Source of the DNA: Patiria miniata
Taxonomy: Eukaryota > Echinodermata > Asteroidea > Valvatida > Asterinidae
Reading direction: 5' to 3'
Length of the DNA: 64,000 nt
NCBI RefSeq assembly: GCF_015706575.1
Contig: NW_024037074.1
Location: 23,983,334-24,047,333 of the forward strand
Shown here: positions 50,301-54,348 of the stretch, in pieces
Position numbering within the stretch: position 1 is the first letter of the stretch
How the letters are laid out: the number at the start of each line of letters is the position of its first letter
Program-made: the position numbers and the translations under genes
The notes under the pieces: model-generated
What the model was told of the DNA's origin: nothing
Databases searched by the model: none
What the model saw: only the letters and a program-made list of their open reading frames with translations

Positions 50301-52534
50301 TGTCAGTATACTTTTTTACTTGTAAGAAAAAAACGAGACTAAATCGATGGAAGTATCTGCTTCGAACGTTGGATTCAAATCCGCTTTAATGATTCTGGCA
50401 ACGTGACAGTTAAAGCTATAGTCCATCATTTGTAATTAGTGCATTCTGTTCGTTTGAAGCAACAAAAGTGTTCAAAATCTAATGAAGGATACTGAACAAC
50501 TTACTTGATGAAGTTTCAGCTCAGCTTCAGCTTCATATTCCGAGAAAAACAGCATTCTAGGATCTCAATTTTAAATCAAAAGTTGCTAAATCATGTTTCG
50601 AATTGTTTTGAATTGCAGCTTTACGCGATGTTGCGCACTGATACAACGAATTATAGCAACCGCGCGCGCCTGTGCGTCGTTCCAATGCTTGTGCGCGCTG
50701 CGCCGAATAACAAAACGAACAACTGATTTAAATTTTCCTACGGTGCTTCTTAAGAAGCACCGTTGGAAATGCCTTCTTTCGTTGATTTCTTCAAAATGAG
50801 AGTTTGCCAGAAAGGATAATTTCACAGGGAGTTTAGTCCCCTTACTATCTTTCAACCAGTATGTTTTTCAACAATAATTACGCCGGTTACTTTTTTTGAT
50901 AGCTGCAAATGATGGACTCGGGCTTTAAGTGGTTATGAGAAGGACATGGGTTCAAATCCCACCCAAGACCCCCCCCCCCCCCATCAAATGCAAATTCCAT
51001 CAAAAATCACTCAGATGTATGTCTAACCTACAGCTTTTGCGGTCACGGCAACGGACGAGAGTTCCTGACAGGGGACGACATCCAACGACTGACCTGCCGT
51101 GCTACAAGCCTTCTGATTGGCTGTAGCAGTGGCCGGCTCCACGCCACCGGTAACCAGGAAGCCAGCGGCATGGTGCTGAACTACCTAGTGGCTGAATGGT
51201 AATATCAAAAGCTTTCAATATTCCCATTGGTTTAATGCGCTTTCATAAATACCTTTACGCATTCCTATTGGTCAAGAGCCCGTCTTTGGCCGGTCTTAAA
51301 CAGATGATAAAGACATGGCTAGCTGGTCTTAAACACTTTTCCAGTGTCACTTGAAATTTGAACTCCCATGAAATCCGGTACCTTTTAACGTTTCATTGGT
51401 TGAACATTCACATTCCTCACGGCTTCGCCTCGGGTAATTATCACCCCTCCAGACTCCCACCAGTCTTAAACAGAGTGTTATAATACCTCCCAAACACTCG
51501 TTCATTCCCTTAGTAATAGTACCAACTTTTAGTTCTAAACAGAAGAGAATACTGAACTGGATTTTGTTTTACTGTTTCAAGTAAGCATTTTATATTGTTT
51601 TTTTACAAAAAAAAGGATCTTTTTTAGAATCAGTGGAAAGTGACGATCAAATTTAACCTTCTCCAAATAAAATGCATTTGATGTGGACATAATATCTGGC
51701 TTCAGAATGTGGACTGTTTTTACAAATTCTGCTGTATTTGTTTTTACTTTTCAAAGATAAGGTTGGTATTTGGATTTTGGTCTTTGAAAGCTATTTTTGG
51801 TTTGTGAGTGTCCAGTGGCAAATTCAGGCTTTCAAGTATTCCTATTTGTTTCGTAGGTTTTTTTTTTTTTGCTCCTACTTTTCCTACTTTTTCCTACATG
51901 TATTTTTTCCTACTTTCTTGTCCCACAACTCCATAAAATGAAATCTCATTGAATATTTTTCATACACACTGTCATATGTAAATCACACAATGAAGGGCTT
52001 GGGTGCAGGAGTCCTGCAACTGTACTTCCAAGAGCTTAGTTGAGGATGGAGCACAAGTGTTATGAATACAGAACATGCCAAATGAGGCTTATGATGCTGT
52101 GGACATGGGTGAGTATCATTGAAAACTACTCCAGAAATGCCCACAAAAGCCCTACTTCTATCTTGATTTTGTCCTCCAAAGTCCTACTTTTGTCCTGTAT
52201 TTTGGGGGTTTTTTTGGTTGAAAATGTTGATCCTGCTGTTCTTCTACTTGTTCTCCTGGGTCTGCTGGAAAGCCTGCAAATTGATTCGTACATCACTCCC
52301 ATTTTACTCTTTCTTCTTTCCGCCAGCCCGTGTCTGGTGGCCAACCTGTGGGACGTGACCGACCGCGACATTGACCGCTTCCTGGAGCAGCTCCTAAGAG
52401 CCTGGCTGGACGGGGGAGGGAGTCTTCTGGACGGCATGGCGGAGGCCAGGCAGGCCTGCAAGCTGCAGCACCTCATTGGGTGCTCCCCGGTTGTGTACGG
52501 CCTCCCTGTGCGCCTGTGGGATAACTGCCGGTGA
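11281..52534 (+). CDS. ESPL1: Separase, complete 22-exon gene
   Basis: Separase is the caspase-like (C50) cysteine protease that cleaves the cohesin kleisin at anaphase onset and is held inactive by securin and CDK1-cyclin B. Coding exons: 11281-11352, 12268-13738, 14263-14405, 15533-15735, 16498-16605, 19891-20031, 20908-21076, 21861-22145, 23467-23712, 24620-24941, 25535-25697, 26606-28803, 30229-30439, 31009-31223, 32316-32446, 32616-32756, 33145-33312, 33872-34051, 48894-49117, 50053-50136, 51034-51198, 52327-52534. They sum to 7248 bases, giving 2415 residues (human about 2120). Every intron is GT-AG and phases match throughout. Residues 1 to about 1350 are a helical superhelix, about 1380-1840 a charged linker, and about 1990-2415 the peptidase region. 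An in-frame TAA at 11248 supports the ATG. No frame break was seen. Identification rests on the C-terminal motifs (FCGHGNG, LLIGCSSG, NLWDVTDRDIDRF), recognised from memory. Confidence 0.96.
11510..11860. repeat. Degenerate CCTCAATCCTCC-type repeats, intron 1
   Basis: Repeated words such as CAGCCTCAGTTCTC, CAGTCCTCCAAAAT and CCTCCAAAACC, at about 25-50-base intervals. No coding sense. Same word family as in intron 3. Confidence 0.6.
12030..12215 (-). repeat. SINE body fragment, intron 1 (minus)
   Basis: The reverse complement shares the SINE body words TTTGGGCATGCCACTTTACC and CTCCACCCAGGAGTAAATAG. It ends about 50 bases before exon 2. The tRNA head is not clear. Confidence 0.65.
12268..13738 (+). 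CDS. ESPL1: Separase exon 2, N-terminal helical region
   Basis: A 1471-base exon encoding residues 25 to about 515. It is rich in leucine and amphipathic helices, as expected for the HEAT/TPR-like superhelix that binds securin. The acceptor is TCCTCAG. The donor choice (GTGGGT at 13739, phase 1) is the only nearby GT that continues the frame into exon 3. The open frame runs on past the donor into a valine repeat, which is intronic. Confidence 0.93.
14263..14405 (+). CDS. ESPL1: Separase exon 3
   Basis: Residues about 515-562 (TNAYNLGLMCYRKKWYLDAV...), a TPR-like helical pair. The acceptor is TTTTTTCTGCAG and the donor GTATGA, phase 0. Across the exon 2-3 junction the protein reads WLGTNAYNLG. 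Confidence 0.9.
14427..15130. repeat. Direct repeats around CCTCAATCCTCC-type DNA, intron 3
   Basis: About 145 bases at 14427-14570 (CTTAAATGGAAATAGTAAAT, TTTGGGGCCACTTTTG, GGCTCCTTGAAT) recur at 14983-15128. Between them are repeated GGAGGATTTGGAGGATTGAG words. The same word family occurs in intron 1 (11510-11860). Confidence 0.8.
15200..15445 (+). repeat. tRNA-derived SINE, intron 3
   Basis: B box GGTTCAAACCT is followed by the shared body (CTTGGGCAAGACAGTTTACC, CCAGGAGTATGAATGGGTAA) and tail AATTATTGTGAAGCGCTTTG. Same family as 38085-38400. Confidence 0.8.
15533..15735 (+). CDS. ESPL1: Separase exon 4
   Basis: Residues 563-630 (VQLPSKYELLVDCQRKAGRH...), continuing the TPR-like helices. 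The acceptor is TTTTCTTCTTAG and the donor GTGATG, phase 2. The codons are GC-rich compared with the flanking introns. Confidence 0.93.
16134..16297. repeat. Fold-back repeat, intron 4
   Basis: Arms ACAAATATTGAGTGGCT...GGAGGAATATGATCGC and its complement enclose CTGGACTTTTC/GAAAAGTCCAG around TCGACTTCGTC. It is short and non-coding. It shares its end (ACAAATATTGA) with the element at 35025. Confidence 0.8.
16498..16605 (+). CDS. ESPL1: Separase exon 5
   Basis: A 36-codon exon (TLFDAIQEMEGTISDESCSL...), phase 2 to 2. The acceptor is CTTCATGCAG and the donor GTACCA. It is followed by a 3.3-kb intron (16606-19890) that carries a fold-back MITE and a TTAA MITE. Confidence 0.92.
18120..18668. mobile_element. 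TTAA-flanked MITE (family 1, diverged), intron 5
   Basis: Ends AGGTAGAGTAGGTCATTTG and GATCTCCCCTACCT, with TTAA at 18116-18119 and 18669-18672. The interior shares ACTAAACTCCCTGTGAA and CATGCTGTCATTTTGAAG with the copies near 48.3 and 61.1 kb. Confidence 0.85.
18700..19207. mobile_element. TA-flanked fold-back MITE, intron 5
   Basis: Almost the whole 508 bases form two complementary arms meeting near 18950. Ends CAGGGTGAGTAAAA and TTTTACTCACCCTG are flanked by TA (18698-18699, 19208-19209), as in Tc1/mariner-type elements. No coding capacity. Confidence 0.9.
19891..20031 (+). CDS. ESPL1: Separase exon 6
   Basis: A 47-codon exon, phase 2 to 2 (YDTTVEQYAVVCDLLSLYSD...), encoding helical repeat. 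The acceptor is TTCTGCCCAG. The donor GTACAC falls inside a TGG-looking context, where the split codon becomes Cys with exon 7. Confidence 0.92.
20197..20490 (+). repeat. tRNA-derived SINE, intron 6
   Basis: Head GTCCAATGGTTACGG...GGTTTGAATCC, then GAGCAAGGCACTTTACCATT, GGATGGGACGTAAAGCCGTA and TAAAGAACCC. The head-body order is typical of deuterostome SINEs. Confidence 0.8.
20908..21076 (+). CDS. ESPL1: Separase exon 7
   Basis: Residues about 713-769 (SPVDCCKEALHLLEDLAQDF...), with a short glutamine run (QQQQQEQ). The acceptor is TTTCCAG and the donor GTCAGC, phase 0. Confidence 0.92.
21225..21300 (+). repeat. tRNA-like repeat, intron 7
   Basis: ACTTGAATGGTAGAGCACCGG (A-box like) and GGTTCTAGCCC (B-box like). 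A related minus-strand piece is at 47485-47545. A degenerate tRNA-derived repeat. Confidence 0.6.
21405..21760. repeat. Dispersed repeat (family with 6960-7285), intron 7
   Basis: Matches 6960-7285 over about 330 bases. It begins GAGTACCCGACCGCTGATG and ends AATAGGGTACCCGGCTCCTG. Non-coding, of unknown class. Confidence 0.8.
21861..22145 (+). CDS. ESPL1: Separase exon 8
   Basis: 95 codons, phase 0 to 0 (ATYITSQFPSTKEDPVQPES...). It begins with a polar Ser/Thr/Lys stretch, probably a loop in the helical superhelix, and ends with a helix (KVAASLCELADR). The acceptor is ACCATCGCCAG and the donor GTAAGG. Confidence 0.93.
22380..22770. repeat. Dispersed repeat (family with 31262-31715), intron 8
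   Basis: Shares CGGTTACCAGTTC, CTCTACCAACGT-like words, ATTATGGCATTACAAAGAAA, TTTTTCAAGTGGAAAAAAA and TTTTTGGGTC with the intron 14 copy. No coding frame, no obvious ends. Confidence 0.8.
22868..22960 (-). repeat. tRNA-like SINE head, intron 8 (minus)
   Basis: The reverse complement has A box GGTCGAGTGGTGAG and B box GGTTCAAGTCC, with CAGGAGGTCGTG between them. It is nearly the same as 59335-59435, so it is a dispersed tRNA-derived repeat rather than a gene. Confidence 0.7.
23025..23378. mobile_element. Fold-back element with hammerhead-like apex, intron 8
   Basis: Two arms of about 165 bases (starting TTTCGGTTTGCGGTAACACC and ending in its complement) flank a short centre. At the apex CTGACGA (23184-23190), a GACTAG/CTAGTC stem and GAAAC (23210-23214) followed by GTT form the conserved core of a type I hammerhead ribozyme, with the arms as stem I. 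Such minimal hammerheads are known from Penelope-like retroelements. One extra T after CTGACGA departs from the consensus. Confidence 0.6.
23467..23712 (+). CDS. ESPL1: Separase exon 9
   Basis: 82 codons, phase 0 to 0 (QVQALNLLALLSTATSSNED...), a typical TPR-like helix-turn-helix. The acceptor is ambiguous: CTCTACAG ending at 23457 also keeps the frame and would add three residues (Pro-Ile-Gln). The donor is GTATGT. Confidence 0.92.
23996..24345. mobile_element. Partial copy of the TA fold-back MITE, intron 9
   Basis: Starts CAGGATGAGTAAAA after TA. It matches 18700-19207 through the left arm and centre (GATGAAAGCCCAATTCATAAG, TTTCAGCAAAC), then breaks off in the right arm near 24345. Confidence 0.85.
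24620..24941 (+). CDS. ESPL1: Separase exon 10
   Basis: Residues 947 to about 1054 (IGDFETLLGKALRIHGHKRR...), phase 0 to 1. It is strongly GC-biased at third positions. A basic patch (HGHKRRSRQSYLR) is followed by helices. The acceptor is CATTTCCAG and the donor GTGAAA. Confidence 0.93.
25535..25697 (+). CDS. ESPL1: Separase exon 11
   Basis: Residues about 1054-1108 (WNDIEFNQWTVLASVLQSLY...), a TPR-like hairpin (LYDVGSLYMEQGCTREAKSYL). The acceptor is CCCTCTTGCAG and the donor GTTTCA, a weaker site, phase 2. Confidence 0.92.
26606..28803 (+). CDS. ESPL1: Separase exon 12, helical end and charged linker
   Basis: The largest exon (2198 bases, residues about 1108-1840). The first 300 residues finish the superhelix and include the Cys-rich segment HPSDCFCASCCD. 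The rest is a low-complexity linker rich in Lys, Arg, Asp and Ser. It holds three AT-hook-like motifs, a basic NLS-like stretch (RKKRPAKK), a full CDK consensus site at about S1710 (ESPVK), and three ExxR-type possible self-cleavage sites ending at about R1686, R1764 and R1808. In vertebrate separases the equivalent region is the self-cleaved, phosphorylated linker. The donor is GTCAGG (phase 1); the open frame continuing to 29165 is intronic. Confidence 0.93.
29562..30180. mobile_element. 619-bp inverted-repeat element beside exon 13
   Basis: Ends GAGTGCGTTCGATTACTTCC and GGAAGTAATCAAACGCACTC, followed inward by CGCGCTTACTCG and its counterpart CGCGAGTAAGC. ACC flanks both sides, perhaps a 3-bp duplication. 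The interior is richer in GC than the intron around it. No transposase. Confidence 0.75.
30229..30439 (+). CDS. ESPL1: Separase exon 13
   Basis: Residues about 1841-1911 (TNLASIISTLEQMNTQVRHR...), helical, after the linker. The acceptor is TTTTACAG and the donor GTGAGT, phase 2. The acceptor lies 48 bases after the end of a fold-back repeat element. Confidence 0.93.
30740..30830 (+). repeat. tRNA-like SINE head, intron 13
   Basis: TTGGCGCAGTGGTACTTTCC (A box) and GGTTTGAATTC (B box). Same family as 1655-1925, in the plus direction. Confidence 0.65.
31009..31223 (+). CDS. ESPL1: Separase exon 14
   Basis: Residues about 1911-1983 (KLKKEIDADSVQNLAESLAT... to INALPEG). It leads into the C50 peptidase region; the LPEGW junction with exon 15 is typical of animal separases. 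The acceptor is GCGATTCAG and the donor GTAAGA, phase 1. Confidence 0.93.
31262..31715. repeat. Dispersed repeat (family with 22380-22770), intron 14
   Basis: Second copy of the same family, in the same direction, starting 40 bases after exon 14. It contains extra TACATG palindromes (31440-31500). Confidence 0.8.
31961..32188. mobile_element. 228-bp inverted-repeat MITE, intron 14
   Basis: Ends GACCAAATTTTGCGGAGCTG and CAGTTCCATGAAATTGGTC. Inside them TGCTTAGCACAAAAATTTGC pairs with its complement. CCAGG flanks both sides (31956-31960, 32189-32193), a likely 5-bp target duplication. A decayed relative lies at 555-640. It ends about 125 bases before exon 15. Confidence 0.8.
32316..32446 (+). 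CDS. ESPL1: Separase exon 15, start of C50 region
   Basis: Residues about 1983-2026 (WTVCILSAVSFSASLTGSLT...), the beginning of the pseudo-protease/protease module: a beta strand followed by the LIMCRLSRGNTPIIV segment. The acceptor is TGCTTACAG and the donor GTAAGA, phase 0. Confidence 0.93.
32616..32756 (+). CDS. ESPL1: Separase exon 16
   Basis: 47 codons, phase 0 to 0 (SPSGQGPSAASLLEEFDSIL...). It ends in RAWWTCRQELDQRMQ, a conserved-looking helix with the paired tryptophans found in separase protease domains. The acceptor is GCAAACAG and the donor GTACTA. Confidence 0.93.
33145..33312 (+). CDS. ESPL1: Separase exon 17
   Basis: 56 codons, phase 0 to 0 (ALTDAMEETLLGQWKGLLIG...). The LLGQWKGLL motif matches the vertebrate separase helix before the active domain. 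The acceptor is CACCAACAG and the donor GTAGGC. Confidence 0.94.
33449..33775. repeat. 20-bp minisatellite, intron 17
   Basis: About 16 copies of a 20-base unit (GTCACCTGACTTGCAGTCTA), the outer ones degenerate. Confidence 0.92.
33872..34051 (+). CDS. ESPL1: Separase exon 18
   Basis: 60 codons, phase 0 to 0, ending in REPVILILDK. This is the first beta strand of the active protease domain (vertebrate form LLLDK). The acceptor is ATCCACAACAG and the donor GTAAGT. It is followed by a 14.8-kb intron containing two antisense SDR genes. Confidence 0.95.
34188..34265. repeat. TACTCG-type short repeat, intron 18
   Basis: Degenerate repeats of GTACTCGTACTCAT over about 80 bases, with a further GTACTCGTTCTGG downstream. 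Confidence 0.7.
35025..35187. repeat. Fold-back repeat, intron 18
   Basis: Arms of about 75 bases (ACAAATATTGAACGCATCGA, TAGTAAAACTAGCCTCCCGA, GGTGATCCATGGA and complements) around CCCGAGGCGAAGCCGAG. Probably one end of a larger element running to about 35815. Confidence 0.8.
35434..35730. repeat. 23-bp minisatellite, intron 18
   Basis: About 13 copies of a 23-base unit (ATAGTACTTTGGTTGCTAAT plus GGT or GGC), highly uniform, differing mainly by GGTATAG versus GGCATAG. The high identity suggests recent or ongoing expansion. Confidence 0.95.
36085..38861 (-). CDS. Membrane-anchored short-chain dehydrogenase, copy A
   Basis: Four minus-strand exons (38531-38861, 37583-37841, 36835-36998, 36085-36359) join in phase (1, 2, 1) to 342 residues. 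An N-terminal hydrophobic anchor (MVSWLVIIAALVAFTALVV) is followed by the NAD(P) motif TGCDSGFG (37-44), NNAG (117-120), catalytic S170 in VNVSS and YSISK (Y182, K186). The tail NDVKLLHKPLSMVPAAVTDF fits the SDR9C group (retinol dehydrogenases, 17-beta-HSD6, BDH1), which oxidise or reduce retinoids, steroids or hydroxybutyrate at the ER or mitochondrial membrane. The substrate cannot be told. It lies wholly inside separase intron 18, antisense. AATAAA on the minus strand is at 35964-35969. All key residues are present, so it looks functional. Confidence 0.93.
38085..38400 (-). repeat. tRNA-derived SINE in SDR A intron 1 (minus)
   Basis: The reverse complement reads head (B box GGTTCAAACCC), body (CAAGACACTTTACTACAATT, CCACCCAGGAGTATAAAAGG) and tail AATTATTGTGAAGTGCTTTG. 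It is absent from SDR unit B, so it was inserted after the duplication. Confidence 0.82.
39947..40265 (-). other. Candidate non-coding 5' exon of SDR copy A
   Basis: On the minus strand a segment ends at a consensus donor (exon then GTGAGT, 39941-39946). It is conserved with 46675-46950 upstream of copy B, although no frame is conserved. The matching acceptor would be CCTACTTTAG just upstream of the copy A start codon. The 5' limit is set only by where similarity to the other copy fades. This is inference from duplicate conservation plus splice sites. Confidence 0.4.
40271..41744. other. Intron 18 spacer between SDR units, no gene seen
   Basis: AT-rich. From about 41100 to 41410 there is a degenerate inverted repeat (CCCTCCCAAAAAAAATAG, CCCTACCTACC words). 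It may include the upstream promoter of SDR copy A near 40270-40500. Confidence 0.45.
41745..42065. mobile_element. 321-bp inverted-repeat element between SDR units
   Basis: Ends CTTGGGCCAAGTTCGCGCAA and CTTGCCCGAACTTGGCCCAAG, with several internal TAGTCGAC words. No clear target duplication was seen. It sits at the junction between the two duplicated SDR units. Confidence 0.7.
42244..44634 (-). CDS. Membrane-anchored short-chain dehydrogenase, copy B
   Basis: Tandem paralogue of copy A with the same exon plan: 44304-44634, 43681-43939, 43365-43528, 42244-42512, giving 340 residues. Anchor MVSWLVIIAALVAFAALVV, TGCDSGFG (37-44), NNAG (117-120), S170, Y182 and K186 are all intact. Donors are GTGAGC, GTTAGT and GTAAGT. 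It differs from copy A in scattered residues, in the third exon start (MSSKAFG versus TSSKAFG) and in two residues missing near the C-terminus (LLGKLPV versus LLVFRKLPV). It belongs to the SDR9C family, like copy A. It is nested antisense in separase intron 18. No clear AATAAA was seen within 150 bases of the stop. Confidence 0.93.
42880..43115 (-). repeat. SINE fragment in SDR B intron 3 (minus)
   Basis: Related to 12030-12215 (GAAAATATTTCCATTCCCCC, CCCAGCTAAT-like words, GGGTAAAGTGGCTTGCCCAA). It is missing from the same intron of SDR copy A. Confidence 0.65.
44931..45512. mobile_element. 582-bp TA-flanked MITE upstream of SDR copy B
   Basis: The left end CAGGGTGGTTCAAAAAAAGG, with GACAGCAATTTTCACC inside it, mirrors the right end (GGTGAAAATTGCTGTC, GGGTGTCCTTTT, AACCACCCC). 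TA flanks both sides (44929-44930, 45513-45514). It lies between the start codon of SDR B and its candidate 5' exon, and is absent from unit A. Confidence 0.88.
46383..46480. repeat. TACATG palindrome cluster
   Basis: TACATGTACATGTAC-type words on both sides of a 40-base spacer make a long self-complementary segment. Similar clusters lie at 478-490, 3050-3065, 5098-5110, 5877-5894 and 38927-38942. Confidence 0.85.
46675..46950 (-). other. Candidate non-coding 5' exon of SDR copy B
   Basis: Counterpart of 39947-40265: the same GTGAGT donor (46669-46674) and the same flanking words (TCTAGCAGA, CTCACCAAAA, TTGAATTCAA). A good acceptor (TTCTCCCTTAG) precedes the copy B start codon. No coding frame is shared. 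Inference. Confidence 0.4.
47122..47510. mobile_element. TTAA MITE (family 2), partial
   Basis: Starts after TTAA (47118-47121) with AGGGAAAATACAACATTTGC. It has the GCTGGTCGGCCGACCAG palindrome at 47286-47313 with one arm mismatch. The right end was not found; a tRNA-like segment (minus) begins near 47490. Confidence 0.75.
47935..48260 (+). repeat. tRNA-derived SINE, intron 18
   Basis: Head TGGCCTCGTGGTTAAGGGC, body TGGGCAAGGCGCTTTGTCAC and CTCCACCCAGGAGTAAATGG, then a TAA-rich tail near 48230. Confidence 0.8.
48324..48833. mobile_element. TTAA-flanked MITE (family 1), copy in intron 18
   Basis: Ends AGCTATAGTCCATCATTTG and CAAATGATGGACTGTAGCT are inverted repeats flanked by TTAA on both sides (48320-48323, 48834-48837), as in piggyBac-type elements. 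About 510 bases, with no coding frame. It ends about 60 bases before separase exon 19 and is inverted relative to the copy at 50414. Confidence 0.88.
48894..49117 (+). CDS. ESPL1: Separase exon 19, protease domain
   Basis: Residues 2190-2264: QIQQLPWETTPALRDTPICR, then MPSLYFIL and TFYVLNPSNDLANTQKTF. The PWE...MPS and FYVLNP-N-L motifs are separase hallmarks. The acceptor TCTCCCGGCAG lies about 57 bases after a TTAA-type MITE. The donor is GTAAGT, phase 2. Confidence 0.96.
49397..49700. repeat. 304-bp fold-back repeat, intron 19
   Basis: Ends GGCAGATAGGTGG and CCTCTATCTGCC. The arms pair over about 125 bases (GTGCCTTTGATGATACAAG, GGCTATAGGGCCATCGCAGA). It is non-coding, and the target duplication is unclear. 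It accounts for the mirrored open frames here. Confidence 0.8.
50053..50136 (+). CDS. ESPL1: Separase exon 20, protease domain
   Basis: Residues 2264-2292 (ENGWKGVVARPPTKEEYRSA, then LTDHQLF). It includes the conserved GW-GV segment just before the catalytic histidine strand. The acceptor is TATCTGCCAG and the donor GTGAGT, phase 2. Confidence 0.95.
50414..50924. mobile_element. TTAA-flanked MITE (family 1), inverted copy in intron 20
   Basis: Same family as 48324-48833 but in the opposite internal orientation (for example GGGAGTTTAGTCCCCTTACT here against its complement there). TTAA lies at 50410-50413 and 50925-50928. It is followed by a tRNA-like B-box remnant (GGTTCAAATCCC) near 50950. 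Confidence 0.88.
51034..51198 (+). CDS. ESPL1: Separase exon 21, catalytic His and Cys
   Basis: Carries both catalytic residues. The histidine is in FCGHGNG (codon 51044-51046, about H2296) and the cysteine in LLIGCSSG (codon 51122-51124, about C2322). Their spacing of 26 residues equals that of human separase (H2003/C2029). GDDIQRL precedes TCRATSLLIG. The acceptor is AACCTACAG and the donor GTAATA, phase 2. Confidence 0.97.
52327..52534 (+). CDS. ESPL1: Separase exon 22, C-terminus and stop
   Basis: Encodes PCLVANLWDVTDRDIDRF, then QARQAC-like and CSPVVYGLPVRLW segments, ending in TGA. The NLWDVTDRDIDR and YGLPV motifs are the most conserved of the family after the catalytic dyad. The acceptor is TTTCCGCCAG. 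A candidate AATAAA follows at 52786. Confidence 0.97.
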
Positions 52535-53360
52535 CGTTTCAAATCATTGGTTCTCACATATACATGTACACAGATGTGTATGACTTTCTTTGGATGGGAT
52601 AATGATGAAAACCTTGTGAAGGGAAAGCCGTGTCCAAGAGGGAACTTAGAGGCTATGGCTCTGCATTGTTACCATTGTTAAGGTATGGTGAACAGCCGTA
52701 GCTGTAGACAATACCGTTTCATAAACTGCCCTTTAAATTTATGGTTATTTATGGTAATTTATGGTAATTTATGGTAATTTATGGTAATAAATTTTAAATT
52801 CAGTATTCACTTGTTTGGGTTCCAAAAGTAAAATTGTTTCTTATTTGTAGCAGAGGAATTTTAACCACAGTGAAATACTTGGGTTTTGTCCTTTGTCAGA
52901 TTTTGAGTACATTAGTGTTTTTTAAGGCCTTTAGTTTCATAAATGGAATAATTAGAAATGATTACAACTGCAGTTACATGAATTAATAACGTATTTTTGT
53001 TCAGTCCGTTATTTTTTTGTTACCAAATTTCAAATAGTTTCAAAAAGATTATTTTTATTTTTTCCCCGAGTTCTCATATAAATTTTGTCAAGATGTCATG
53101 TAGTTCTGTATCGACCAAACTAAATAAGAAGTCATTAGTCCCCTTGTCTTTAGGGGGACTACATATTACCCAATTTGATTTTAGTAAGTTGATTAGTGTG
53201 ATCTCAAACTCTAATTAATGTGAAAAGCAATGAATTTATTTACTGTTTTCCAAATTAACATCTGTTTTTCATTGACATACATATAGTTTGATTTCTAAAA
53301 CTTGATTTTTAACTGCTAGTGGGTCTCCTCTGATTTAAGGTGCAAAAAATATTGCTACCT
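52535..53360 (+). other. ESPL1: Likely separase 3' UTR and flank
   Basis: No coding potential. An 11-base repeat (ATTTATGGTAA) is repeated about five times at 52737-52790 and ends in an AATAAA at 52786-52791, the first canonical poly(A) signal after the stop. A second AATAAA lies at 54208, beyond the MITE. Which one is used cannot be told from sequence. Confidence 0.5.
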
Positions 53361-53368
53361 GTAACAAG

Positions 53369-53801
53369 GGCGATCGTGAAGTGTAGGGCCCGGTTCCAGT
53401 ATAAGGGAACAAAATCCACTTTAAAATTATTGGACCTACCAAACTAGTTGGCGACATTCTGAATAAACAGGTATGTCATAGATAGAGGGCAGGGTTTTGA
53501 TTTTTTGAGGGAAATTTGGGGGTAAAATGACAATGACAGCGCGGCGACAACACGCGACCCGAAAATAAAGACGGCAATCCCCGCGCGATGTACCGTGAGC
53601 ACGCACGGTGCGCTGAATCGCAAGGCACAAACCGCGCAGGAAAATCATGATTTCTACCCCAATAATTTGTTCAAAATTGCAAAACGGGTGTCATTAGAAT
53701 TGAGAAAAGTCCGCTTTTGATTGTAATTTTTGAGCACTAAAAACCATTTTCGACTCTAATTTGATCAAAACAAAACGGGGGCCCTACACTTCACGATCGC
53801 C
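53369..53801. mobile_element. 433-bp MITE with 8-bp target duplication
   Basis: Perfect terminal inverted repeats of about 23 bases start GGCGATCGTGAAGTG and end CACTTCACGATCGCC. They are flanked on both sides by the identical 8-mer GTAACAAG (53361-53368 and 53802-53809). There is no transposase frame. An 8-bp duplication fits hAT, P or Merlin superfamilies; the GG start favours Merlin, but this is not decided. The intact ends suggest recent insertion. Confidence 0.93.
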
Positions 53802-54348
53802 GTAACAAGTGTCAATTATAAAGTTTTTGTCAGATGTGGGGTTTTTTTTTTTCAGCTGCAGACGTTTTTCTTCTGAGCTTTGTACTGTTGAGGTTCATTA
53901 AGATTAATTTCAAAAAAAATCTTTTTTTGGGGGGGGGGGTTTTGGTGTTTTTATTTTGGTATTCCAACAGTTCTGGTTTGCTTTAGTTTTCATGAGAATG
54001 TTTTACGACAAATGTCTTTTAAATATAACAAACAGTGTTCAGAAAGTTGGTACTTTAAGAAATTTGCTGATGCCCATGGTAATAGATGCAAGATATAAGG
54101 ACGTTATTATGACAAGGGGAGAAAGCACCCGTGAAAATTAATTCTGGCGTCATTGCGTCCCTGTATGTGTTTTGTAAATTTTGATGTAAATTTTGTTCAT
54201 TTCAATTAATAAAAAAAAGAATACATAATTTAATTTGAACAAGCTCTTGGAAGTTTTTTTTTGGGTGTCTTCTGTAAGACAAAGATTGGAGAGATTTTGT
54301 GTTAAACTTTCAACACATTTGTAACACTGACAGTGACTTTGTTACTGT

